Shown here: in pieces, positions 33,624 through 41,529 of the stretch
How the letters are laid out: the number at the start of each line of letters is the position of its first letter
Numbering within the stretch: position 1 is the first letter of the stretch
Assembly (NCBI RefSeq): GCF_001422405.1
Contig: NZ_LMMV01000024.1
Location: forward strand, 33,047-97,046
Source: Pseudorhodoferax sp. Leaf267
GTDB taxonomy: Bacteria > Pseudomonadota > Gammaproteobacteria > Burkholderiales > Burkholderiaceae_C
Length of the DNA stretch: 64,000 nt
Reading direction: 5' to 3'
Position numbers and translations under genes: made by a program
The notes under the pieces: generated by a model
Databases searched by the model: none
Seen by the model: the letters and a program-made list of their open reading frames with translations, nothing else
Told to the model about the DNA's origin: nothing

Positions 33624-36600
33624 ATGACATCCTTGCCCGAACTTCTCCAGCCTTTGCGCCTGCCCCTGCGCGGCAGCCGCCTGATCGAAGCCAGCGCCGG
33701 CACCGGCAAGACCTTCACCATCGCGGCCCTCTACCTGCGTCTGGTGCTGGGCCACGGCGGCGACGCGGCCTTCGCACGGCCGCTCACGCCGCCCGAGATC
33801 CTGGTCGTGACCTTCACCGAAGCCGCGACGCAGGAATTGCGCGACCGCATCCGCGCGCGCCTGGCCGAAGCCGCCGACGCTTTCCTGGCCGACCCCGCCG
33901 ACATGGCGCAAGCCGGCAACCTGCTGCACGACCTGCGCGCCGACTACCCCCCCGCCCAGTGGCCCGCCTGCGCCCGCACATTGCGCCTGGCCGCCGAGTG
34001 GATGGACGAGGCCGCCGTCTCCACCATCCACGGCTGGTGCAACCGCATGCTGCGCGAGCACGCCTTCGACAGCGGCAGCCCGTTCACGCAGACGCTGCAG
34101 ACCGACCAGAGCGAACTGCAGGCCGAGGTCGTGCGCGACTACTGGCGCAGCTTCTGCACGCCGCTGGCGCCCGACGATGCAGCCCAGGTGCGCGCCTGGT
34201 GGGCCACGCCCGAGCAGCTGCAGGCCGATGTCGGCAAGCTGCTGGAGCAGACCGACGCCCTGGGCGCAGGGGAGGCGCCGGCGACTGCATTGAAGACCGC
34301 GCGCGATGTGGCCGCGCGCGAGCTTGCGGCGTTGAAAGGCCCGTGGGCGGGCGAGACCGGCTGGGCCGCCGAGCTCCTGCGCCGGCTGGAAGGCGCCGTG
34401 GCGGCCAAGCACTGCAAGCTGCCCAAGCGCAAGGACTGGATGCAGGCGCTGCGCGATTGGGCTGAGGGTGATGCGCCCGAGCCGGGCCTGACCAAGACAG
34501 CCTGGGAGCGACTGTGTATCGACGGGCTTGCAGACGGCTGGGCTGGCGACAGCACCGAGCTCGCGGCGTTGTTCGACCATGCGGCCTGGCCTGCGCTGGC
34601 CAGCTTGCGTGCCAGGCTGAAGGCGCTGCCCGACGGCCGGCACGCCCTGCTGCGCCACGCCGCCCGCTGGTGCGCGCAGCGCCAGGCGCAGGAGCAGGCC
34701 CGCCGCGCGGAGATGGGCTTCAACGAGTTGCTCACGCGGCTGGACGCAGCCCTGCAAGGCCCGAACGGCGCGCGCCTGGCCGCCCTGATCCGGCGCCAAT
34801 TCCCCGCCGCGCTGATCGATGAGTTCCAGGACACCGACCCGCTGCAGTACCGCATCTTCGACACCATCTACCGCGTGGCCGCGAACGCGCCCGAGACCGT
34901 GCTGCTGCTGATCGGCGACCCCAAGCAGGCGATCTACGCGTTCCGCGGCGCCGACATCCACACCTACCTGGCCGCGCGCCATGCCACCGCCGGCCGCCAT
35001 GCCACGCTGGGCACGAACTACCGCTCCACCGCGCCCATGGTCCAGGCCGTGAACGCCGTGTTCGACCAGGCCGAGCTGCGGCTGGACGGGCAGGGCGCCT
35101 TCGGCTTCCGCACGGCCGACGGCAACCCCTTGCCCTTCGTGCCGGTGCAGGCCCAGGGCCGCGCGCAGCGCTGGTGGCACGCCGGCCGCGAGCCTGCCGC
35201 GCTGACCGCCTGGGTGCAGGACGCCGGCCCCGACGCCACGGGCCGCATGGCCGCGGCCTGCGCCAGCGAGATCGTGCGGCTCCTGAATGCAGGCCAGGCC
35301 GGCGAGGCGGGCTTTCGCGACCCCGACGGCACACTGCGCGCGCTGCGCCCCGGCGACATCGCCGTGCTCGTGAACAAGGGCGCCGAAGCGCGCGCCGTGC
35401 GCCAGGCCCTGGGCGCGCGCGGCGTGCGCAGCGTCTACCTGTCCGAGCAGGACTCGGTGTTCGACAGCCCGGTCGCCGCCGAGCTGCAGCTGTGGCTGGC
35501 CGCCTGCGCCACGCCCGAGGACGAACGCCTGCTGCGCGCTGCGCTCGCCAGCGCGCTGCTGGGCCTGGACTGGCAGGCGCTCGACGACCTGGGCCACGAC
35601 GCCCTGCAATGGGAAGCCCGCGTGCTGCAGTTCGGCAACTACCAGCGCATCTGGCAACGCCAGGGCGTGCTGCCCATGCTGCGGCACCTGCTGCACGACT
35701 TCGGCGTGCCGCAGCGGCTGCTGGCCGCGGGCGACGAGCGCATGCTGACCGACGCGCTGCACCTGGCCGAGCTGCTGCAGCAGGCCAGCAGCCTGCTCGA
35801 CGGCGAGCACGCGCTGATCCGCTGGCTGGCCGAGCAGCGCGCGGGCGGCGCCGGTGGCGATGCCGATGCGCGCCGGCTGCGGCTGCAGAGCGATGCCGAC
35901 CTGCTCAAGGTCGTCACCGTGCACAAGTCCAAGGGCCTCGAGTACCCGCTGGTGTTCCTGCCCTTCGCCACCGCCCTGCGCGCGGCCAAAGCCGACGACC
36001 TGCCGCTCAAGTGGCACGACGACGACGGCCGCCTGGTCGTCGCGCTGCAGGCCGATGCCGAGGATCTCGCGCGCGTGGACGCCGAGCGCCTGGGCGAAGA
36101 CCTGCGCAAGCTCTATGTGGCGCTGACGCGTGCGCGTTACGCGACCTGGGTCGGCGTCACCGCCACCAAGGACGTGGAGCGCAGCGCGCTCGGCTATCTG
36201 CTGGGGGGCGGCGCGGCGCTGCCGCCCGATGTGCTGCGCGCCGCATGGCAGTCGCTGGCCGGTGACGCCATCGCCGTGCAGGACGCGCCCGCGCCGGACG
36301 CCGAGCGCTACCACGACCCCGCGCGCACGCCCGTGCTGGCGCCCGAGCCGCCGCTGCCCGCCGGGCCGCTGGAGCGCTGGTGGATTGCCAGCTACTCCGC
36401 GCTGCGCCGCGCCGAGGCCGGGCCGGAAGCGCCCGCACCGCTGCCCGAGAGCGCAGCCGAAGACATCTATGCCGACAGCCGCGTGGACGATGCCGACGAC
36501 CTGGCGGAAGACGCCATTGCGCTGCCCGCAGCCGATGCGGGGAGCTTGCACGCCTTCCCGCGCGGCGCGGCCCCCGGCACCTTGCTGCACGGCCTGCTGG

Positions 36601-37292
36601 AGTGGATGGGCCAGCAGGGCTTTGCACGCGTGCAGGCCGACGCGGCCGTGCAGGCCGAACTGGCCGAGCGCGTCGCGCGCGCCTGTGCCCTGCCGGGCTA
36701 CGCGGGATGGGCGCCGGTACTGCAGGACTGGCTGCTGCGCTGGGTCGCCATGCCGCTGCAGATCGGCCTGCACGGTGCCGCGCCCGTGGCGCCTGCCGCG
36801 CTGGGCACCGTGCAGATCGAGATGGAGTTCTGGCTGGCCGCGCAGCAGGTCGACACACGGGTTCTGGACGACCTGGTGCGCGGCCACACGCTGGACGCCG
36901 CGCCGCGCCCGGCCCTGGCGCCGCAGCAGGTCCACGGCATGCTCAAGGGATACATCGACCTGGTGTTCGTGCACGAGGGCCGCTACTACGTGGCCGACTA
37001 CAAGTCCAACTGGCTGGGGCCGCTGGATGCCGACTACCACCCCGCCACCATGCGCGCGGCCGTGCTGGCGCACCGCTATGAGCTGCAGTACGTGCTGTAC
37101 GTGTTCGCGCTGCACCGGCTGCTGCGCGCCCGGCTGCCCGGCTACGACTATGCGCAGCACATGGGCGGCTCGGCCACGCTGTTCCTGCGCGGCCATGCGG
37201 CGCCGGGGCAGGGCCTGCATGCGGAGTGCCCGCCGTGGGCATTGATCGAGGCGCTGGATGCGCTGTTCCAGGGGCAGGCGGAGGTCGCATGA
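33624..37292 (+). CDS. recB: Exodeoxyribonuclease V subunit beta (RecB)
   Basis: RecB helicase-nuclease (1222 aa). The UvrD-type helicase has Walker A IEASAGTGKTFTIAALYLRL (21-40), motif Ia TFTEAATQELRDRI, motif II DEFQDTDPLQYRIFD, and motif V/VI TVHKSKGLEYPLVFLPF and LYVALTRARY. The C-terminal nuclease domain carries GYIDLVFVHEGRYYVADYKSNWLG, with the catalytic D...DYK set. It ends ATGA into recD. The start at 33624 (MTSLPELLQPLRLPL) fits the family; the frame extends upstream into repeat sequence. Confidence 0.95.
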   Translation: MTSLPELLQPLRLPLRGSRLIEASAGTGKTFTIAALYLRLVLGHGGDAAFARPLTPPEILVVTFTEAATQELRDRIRARLAEAADAFLADPADMAQAGNLLHDLRADYPPAQWPACARTLRLAAEWMDEAAVSTIHGWCNRMLREHAFDSGSPFTQTLQTDQSELQAEVVRDYWRSFCTPLAPDDAAQVRAWWATPEQLQADVGKLLEQTDALGAGEAPATALKTARDVAARELAALKGPWAGETGWAAELLRRLEGAVAAKHCKLPKRKDWMQALRDWAEGDAPEPGLTKTAWERLCIDGLADGWAGDSTELAALFDHAAWPALASLRARLKALPDGRHALLRHAARWCAQRQAQEQARRAEMGFNELLTRLDAALQGPNGARLAALIRRQFPAALIDEFQDTDPLQYRIFDTIYRVAANAPETVLLLIGDPKQAIYAFRGADIHTYLAARHATAGRHATLGTNYRSTAPMVQAVNAVFDQAELRLDGQGAFGFRTADGNPLPFVPVQAQGRAQRWWHAGREPAALTAWVQDAGPDATGRMAAACASEIVRLLNAGQAGEAGFRDPDGTLRALRPGDIAVLVNKGAEARAVRQALGARGVRSVYLSEQDSVFDSPVAAELQLWLAACATPEDERLLRAALASALLGLDWQALDDLGHDALQWEARVLQFGNYQRIWQRQGVLPMLRHLLHDFGVPQRLLAAGDERMLTDALHLAELLQQASSLLDGEHALIRWLAEQRAGGAGGDADARRLRLQSDADLLKVVTVHKSKGLEYPLVFLPFATALRAAKADDLPLKWHDDDGRLVVALQADAEDLARVDAERLGEDLRKLYVALTRARYATWVGVTATKDVERSALGYLLGGGAALPPDVLRAAWQSLAGDAIAVQDAPAPDAERYHDPARTPVLAPEPPLPAGPLERWWIASYSALRRAEAGPEAPAPLPESAAEDIYADSRVDDADDLAEDAIALPAADAGSLHAFPRGAAPGTLLHGLLEWMGQQGFARVQADAAVQAELAERVARACALPGYAGWAPVLQDWLLRWVAMPLQIGLHGAAPVAPAALGTVQIEMEFWLAAQQVDTRVLDDLVRGHTLDAAPRPALAPQQVHGMLKGYIDLVFVHEGRYYVADYKSNWLGPLDADYHPATMRAAVLAHRYELQYVLYVFALHRLLRARLPGYDYAQHMGGSATLFLRGHAAPGQGLHAECPPWALIEALDALFQGQAEVA

Positions 37293-39385
37293 ACGTCGAA
37301 GCTGTCGTCCTCGCCCCCGTCCCGCCGTGCCACGCGCCCGTGCTGGCCGCGCTGCAGCGCTGGGTCACGCAAGGCTGGCTGCGCGCGCTGGACCATGCCT
37401 TCGCCGCCTTCCTCGCGCGCCAGGCGCCCGAGGCCGACCCGCTGCTGGTGCTGGCTGCCGCGCTGGCCAGCCACCAGCTGGGCCGCGGCCATGCCTGCCT
37501 GGACCTGGCTGCCGCGCTGGCCGATGCCGGCCAGGCCTTGTCGCTGCCGCCCGAAGGCGGGCGGCCCGTGGTCGACGAGGACGCGCCGCCGGAGCACCCT
37601 GCGACCCTGCTGGCCGGCGTGCGCCTGGCGCGCTGGACGCAGGCGCTGCACGTGCCCGCGCTGGTCGGCGACGGCCCGGGCGCCCAGCCGCTGGTGCTGG
37701 TCGGCACGCGGCTGTACCTGCGCCGCTACTGGCAGTACGAGCAGTCCGTGCGCGCCGCCATCGCGCAGCGCCTGGCACTGCCGCAGGCCGCAGCCGGGCC
37801 CGCGGCCTTGCCCGGCCTGCGCGCCGCGCTCGACGCGCTGTTCCCCCCGCGCCCCGGCGCCGCGCTCGACTGGCAGAAGATCGCCTGCGCGCTGGCCGCG
37901 CGCCAGGGCTTCGCCATCGTCACCGGCGGCCCCGGCACCGGCAAGACGACCACCGTCGTGCGCCTGCTCGCGCTGCTGCAGTCGCTCGCGCTGGCCGGTG
38001 GCGCCGGCCCGCTGCGCATCCGCCTGGCCGCGCCCACGGGCAAGGCGGCTGCGCGGCTGAACGAGTCCATCGCCGGCGCCGTCGCCGGCCTGGCATTGCA
38101 GGGCCTGCCCGGCGGCGAGGCCGTGCGCGCCGCGATCCCGACCGAGGTCACCACGCTGCACCGCCTGCTGGGCAGCCGGCCCGACACGCGGCACTTCCGC
38201 CACCACGCGCGCAACCCGCTGGCGCTGGACCTGCTGGTCGTCGACGAAGCCTCGATGCTGGACCTGGAGATGATGGCCAGCGTCTGCGCCGCGCTGCCGC
38301 CCGGCGCGCGCCTGATCCTGCTGGGCGACAAGGACCAGCTCGCCTCGGTCGAGGCCGGCGCCGTGCTGGGCGACCTGTGCCAGCGCGCCGATGCCGGCCA
38401 CTACCGGCCCGACACGGCCGCCTGGCTGCTGGCGGCCAGCGGCCAGTCGGTCGACGCATCGCTGGTCGACCCCTCGGGCCAGCCGCTGGACCAGGCCGTC
38501 GCCAAGCTGCGCGTGAGCCACCGCTTCAGCGCCGCCAGCGGCATCGGCCGGCTGGCCCATGCGGTCAACGAAGGTGACTTTCGCGCCGTGCAGAAAGTGT
38601 TCACGAGCGGGTTCGCCGACCTCGCCCAGCAGCGCGCGGGCGACGACGCCGCGCTGCGCCGCCTCGTGGTGGACGGCGCGCCGCAGGCCTTCGCCGTCAG
38701 CGGCCAGGGCAGCCTGGCGTTCGACGACGGGCCGCCGCCGCCCGTGGGCTACCGGCACTACCTGGAGCTGCTGCGCGCGCGGCAGCCCGACGTGCACGCG
38801 CCGCAGGCCGCGTTCGATGCGTGGGCGCGCGACGTGCTGGCCGCCTACAGCCGCTTCCAGCTGCTGTGCGCGCTGCGCAGCGGGCCGCAGGGCGTGCAGG
38901 GCCTGAACCAGCGCGTGGCCGAGCTGTTGCGCGCGCAGGGCCTGCTCGACGCCGGCCAGGGCGGCTGGTATGTCGGCCGCCCGGTGCTGGTCACGCACAA
39001 CGACTATGGCCTGGGCCTCATGAACGGCGACGTCGGCGTCACGCTGGCGCTGCCCACGCCCGTGCCCGGCGAGCAGCAGCCGCGCTGGACGCTGCGCGTG
39101 GCCTTTGCGAGCGGCGACGGCGAGGGCGGCATCCGCTGGGTGCTGCCCAGCCGCCTGCGCGCGGTCGAGACCGTGTTCGCCATGACGGTGCACAAGTCGC
39201 AGGGCTCCGAGTTCAGCCACGCCGCGCTGCTGCTGCCGGCCAATATGAGCCCGGTACTGACGCGCGAGCTGGTCTACACCGGCATCACGCGCGCGCGGCA
39301 CTGGCTCACGCTGGTGGCCGATGCGGGCGTGCTGCGTGGCGCGATCGGGCGGCGCGTGGAGCGGGTGGGTGGGTTGGTGGGCTGA
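37289..39385 (+). CDS. recD: Exodeoxyribonuclease V subunit alpha (RecD)
   Basis: RecD 5'-3' helicase (698 aa), superfamily 1B. Walker A is VTGGPGTGKTTTVVRL (about 210-225), motif II LLVVDEASMLDLEMM, motif III LGDKDQLASVEAGAVLGDL, and near the C-terminus AMTVHKSQGSEFSHAALLLP and ELVYTGITRARHWL. The ATG overlaps the recB stop by four bases. With recC and recB upstream, all three subunits are present. Confidence 0.95.
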   Translation: MNVEAVVLAPVPPCHAPVLAALQRWVTQGWLRALDHAFAAFLARQAPEADPLLVLAAALASHQLGRGHACLDLAAALADAGQALSLPPEGGRPVVDEDAPPEHPATLLAGVRLARWTQALHVPALVGDGPGAQPLVLVGTRLYLRRYWQYEQSVRAAIAQRLALPQAAAGPAALPGLRAALDALFPPRPGAALDWQKIACALAARQGFAIVTGGPGTGKTTTVVRLLALLQSLALAGGAGPLRIRLAAPTGKAAARLNESIAGAVAGLALQGLPGGEAVRAAIPTEVTTLHRLLGSRPDTRHFRHHARNPLALDLLVVDEASMLDLEMMASVCAALPPGARLILLGDKDQLASVEAGAVLGDLCQRADAGHYRPDTAAWLLAASGQSVDASLVDPSGQPLDQAVAKLRVSHRFSAASGIGRLAHAVNEGDFRAVQKVFTSGFADLAQQRAGDDAALRRLVVDGAPQAFAVSGQGSLAFDDGPPPPVGYRHYLELLRARQPDVHAPQAAFDAWARDVLAAYSRFQLLCALRSGPQGVQGLNQRVAELLRAQGLLDAGQGGWYVGRPVLVTHNDYGLGLMNGDVGVTLALPTPVPGEQQPRWTLRVAFASGDGEGGIRWVLPSRLRAVETVFAMTVHKSQGSEFSHAALLLPANMSPVLTRELVYTGITRARHWLTLVADAGVLRGAIGRRVERVGGLVG

Positions 39386-39407
39386 TTGGCTGCGGGGTGA
39401 CGAACCC

Positions 39408-39722
39408 TCAGATGCCGCTGATCACCGCGTCCATGGCCGCCACGATGTCGTCGGCACGGTTTTTGGCATTCGCGATGCTCTTCTTCAGGAACCGCTTGTC
39501 CAGCGGAGCAGCTTCAAAAGGCACCAACGTCAGCTTCCTGCCGTTGATGGGGATCACAGGGCACAGTCTGGACGGCAGTTGGCTTGCTGCCAATGAAGTG
39601 GCGGCAAGTGGGGCGACCATGCGAGTGGGAAGGCTGCGCAGCAGGTCGCTCTGGATGTCCAGCACATAGGGATACGTGTCGCGCGTGCGCGGGCTGGGGT
39701 TGTCGAAGACGTCGTACTGCAT
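39408..39722 (-). CDS. ccdB: CcdB-family toxin
   Basis: CcdB toxins (about 100 residues) poison DNA gyrase. This 104-residue protein has the family pattern: MQYDVFDNPSP at the start, YPYVLDIQSDLL, RMVAPLAATSLAASQLPSRLCPVIPINGRKLTLVPFEAAPLDKR. It lies 20 bases downstream of the antitoxin gene on the same strand. The three C-terminal residues of E. coli CcdB (WGI) needed for gyrase poisoning correspond here to a different ending (VISGI), though GI is retained. It is a chromosomal copy convergent with recD. Confidence 0.88.
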   Translation of the reverse strand: MQYDVFDNPSPRTRDTYPYVLDIQSDLLRSLPTRMVAPLAATSLAASQLPSRLCPVIPINGRKLTLVPFEAAPLDKRFLKKSIANAKNRADDIVAAMDAVISGI

Positions 39723-39742
39723 GGATGCTCGTAACGGGCGAC

Positions 39743-40012
39743 TCACCACACACGGAAATCGTCGCACCACAGGCCGTACTTGTCGAACCTGGCCTTCTGC
39801 TCGTCGATCCACGCCTTGTAAGTCTCTTCGAATTGCCGCTGCCGCTGTGCCAGAGTCCTCGGCTGGCTGGCGGACTTCATGGCTTCGAACTGTTGAATGG
39901 AGACGATCACCGTATCGACGCGACCGTCTTTTTCGATGAACACGGGTTCAACCTTGGCTTGAGCACACAGGGCTCCGAAGCGGTTCTTGGCTTGCGTGGC
40001 GGTGACTTGCAT
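39743..40012 (-). CDS. Antitoxin with Phd/YefM-like N-terminus and CcdA-like C-terminus
   Basis: The 89-residue product begins with a Phd/YefM-type DNA-binding domain (MQVTATQAKNRFGALCAQA, PVFIEKDGRVDTVIVSIQQFEAM). It ends with a segment that resembles the toxin-binding tail of CcdA (ARFDKYGLWCDDFRVW versus the F plasmid ARF...NGSFADENRDW pattern). F-plasmid CcdA has a ribbon-helix-helix instead, so this looks like an exchanged DNA-binding module on a CcdB-neutralising tail. It precedes ccdB by 20 bases and has RBS GAGGAG. A short inverted repeat lies upstream. Confidence 0.85.
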   Translation of the reverse strand: MQVTATQAKNRFGALCAQAKVEPVFIEKDGRVDTVIVSIQQFEAMKSASQPRTLAQRQRQFEETYKAWIDEQKARFDKYGLWCDDFRVW

Positions 40013-40033
40013 GTCGGCATCTCCTCTGTGGCG

Positions 40034-40048
40034 TTGGCCATTTTAGCC
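40034..40048. promoter_or_regulatory. Candidate toxin-antitoxin operator
   Basis: TGGC-CATTTTA-GCCA is an inverted repeat 22-36 bases upstream of the antitoxin ATG. Phd/YefM antitoxins autoregulate from such palindromes near the -10 region. Confidence 0.4.
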
Positions 40049-40068
40049 ATCGGTGATGTGCCGGGCAA

Positions 40069-40088
40069 CACTTCGTCTGTTCCGACGA
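40069..40088. promoter_or_regulatory. 20-bp dyad motif shared with 52404-52423, copy 1
   Basis: ACTTCGTCTGTTCCGACGAT contains the dyad TCGTC-N6-GACGA. The same 20 bases with one change occur upstream of the CoA-transferase operon at 52404. It lies 60 bases before the acyl-CoA dehydrogenase start. A shared regulator site is inferred. Confidence 0.55.
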
Positions 40089-40147
40089 TTCGCCTGCACG
40101 CGCTCGCGTGCACAGTCACGCCGTCCTATTCGAAGACTGGAGACCCC

Positions 40148-41341
40148 GTGCCCCTGGCCCTCACCCCATCCGAAACCCGGTTCCGCGACGAAGTCCGCGA
40201 CTTCCTGGCGCGCGAGTTGACGCCCGAACTGCGCCAGGCCGGCCGGCGCTGCAGCGGCATCTTCACCGAGTACGAACACGGCAACCGCTGGCACCGCATC
40301 CTGGCCAGGCAAGGCTGGAGCGTGCCGCACTGGCCCGTCGAACACGGCGGCACGGGATGGACGACGATGCAGCACCACATCTTCGCCAGCGAACTGGCCG
40401 CCGCCCATGCGCCGCCGCGCGCGCCCATGGGGCCGGGCATGGTGGCGCCGGTCATCCTCGCGTTCGGCACGCCCGCGCAGCAGGCGCGCTGGCTGCCCGG
40501 CATCCGCTCGGGCGAGGACTACTGGTGCCAGGGCTATTCGGAGCCGCAGGCCGGCTCGGACCTGGCCTCGCTGCAGTGCAAGGCGCGGCGCGATGGCGAG
40601 CATTACGTGATCGACGGCACCAAGATCTGGACCACGCACGCGCAGTACGCCAACCGCATGTTCTGCCTGGTGCGCACGGCCTCGGGCGGCAAGCCGCAGC
40701 AGGGCATCAGCTTCCTGTGCTTCGACATGGACACGCCCGGCATCACGGTGCGGCCCATCATCAGCATCTCGGGCGACCACGAGCTCAACCAGGTGTTCTT
40801 CGACGGCGTGCGCGTGCCGGCGTCCAGCTTGGTCGGCGAAGAGAACCAGGGCTGGACGGTCGCCAAGTACCTGCTGCAGCACGAGCGTGGCGGCAGCGCG
40901 GCGCCCGCGCTGCGCGCGCGGCTGGCCCGGCTGCATGCCGCGGCCGACCGGGCTTTTGCCGCCGGGCATGACGCGCAGGAGGCCGACGCCATCGCGCTGC
41001 GCCTGGCCGAACTCGAATGTGCCATCGACGCTGTCGAAGCCGTGGAGATGCAGTCCCTGCGCGCCACCATGCGCGGCGAGCCGCCCGGCATCCGCCCGTC
41101 CATCGGCAAGACGCAGGCGACCGAACTGCGCCAGCGCATGACCGAGGTGGGCGTGGAAATCGCCGCGCACTATGGCGCCGTGCAGCTGCCGCTGGACGAC
41201 CACCTCGCCGACGACCTGCCGATCCCCGAAGACCCCGTGTTCGCCATGTCGGCCTACCTGAACGACCGCGCGGCCTCCATCTACGCCGGCTCCAGCGAAG
41301 TCCAGCGCAACATCATTGCGGCCCACCTGCTCGCGAATTGA
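40148..41341 (+). CDS. Acyl-CoA dehydrogenase
   Basis: FAD-dependent acyl-CoA dehydrogenase (397 aa). It has the N-terminal helical domain, the substrate/FAD motif CQGYSEPQAGSDLASLQ, the IDGTKIWTTHAQYANRMFCLV beta-domain segment, and C-terminal FAD contacts SIYAGSSEVQRNIIA. The start is a GTG at 40148, preceded by a CTGGAGA ribosome binding site; there is no ATG at the family start. Central sequence (GDHELNQVFFDGVRVPASSLVGEENQGW) fits dehydrogenases acting on bulky or cyclic acyl-CoAs. It is probably co-transcribed with the second dehydrogenase and the thiolase. Confidence 0.9.
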   Translation: MPLALTPSETRFRDEVRDFLARELTPELRQAGRRCSGIFTEYEHGNRWHRILARQGWSVPHWPVEHGGTGWTTMQHHIFASELAAAHAPPRAPMGPGMVAPVILAFGTPAQQARWLPGIRSGEDYWCQGYSEPQAGSDLASLQCKARRDGEHYVIDGTKIWTTHAQYANRMFCLVRTASGGKPQQGISFLCFDMDTPGITVRPIISISGDHELNQVFFDGVRVPASSLVGEENQGWTVAKYLLQHERGGSAAPALRARLARLHAAADRAFAAGHDAQEADAIALRLAELECAIDAVEAVEMQSLRATMRGEPPGIRPSIGKTQATELRQRMTEVGVEIAAHYGAVQLPLDDHLADDLPIPEDPVFAMSAYLNDRAASIYAGSSEVQRNIIAAHLLAN

Positions 41342-41356
41342 ATGAAACCACCCCGT

Positions 41357-41440
41357 TTGGATGTCTCACTTCGTGTAGACATCCCATCCCCCTCGAGGGG
41401 CGCACCCAGCGGCCTGGCAGAGCCAGTTCCGCGGGTGCAC
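41357..41440. repeat. Intergenic palindromic repeat, copy 2
   Basis: Contains the perfect palindrome GGATGTCT...AGACATCC around CACTTCGTGT, then CCCCTCGAGGGG, then the 39-base stem-loop at 41400-41438 that matches 19182-19220 with one mismatch. It separates the two acyl-CoA dehydrogenase genes. Confidence 0.85.
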
Positions 41441-41529
41441 CGGCATGGCCTGCACCGCGGCCATCGGCATTGCGCAAGCACCTCTTGGTGCCTGGGCTGA
41501 GACTGGCGCGTCGCGCAATGGAGACCTAC

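Noticed and set aside
29441-33721. 1426-codon minus-strand open frame over recC
   Set aside because: It is the antisense shadow of recC caused by high GC and codon bias. It has no family resemblance (long runs of Arg, Gln, His, Ala) and covers a clear RecC gene.
33441-37220. 1259-codon minus-strand open frame over recB
   Set aside because: Antisense shadow of recB with biased composition; recB motifs are unmistakable on the plus strand.
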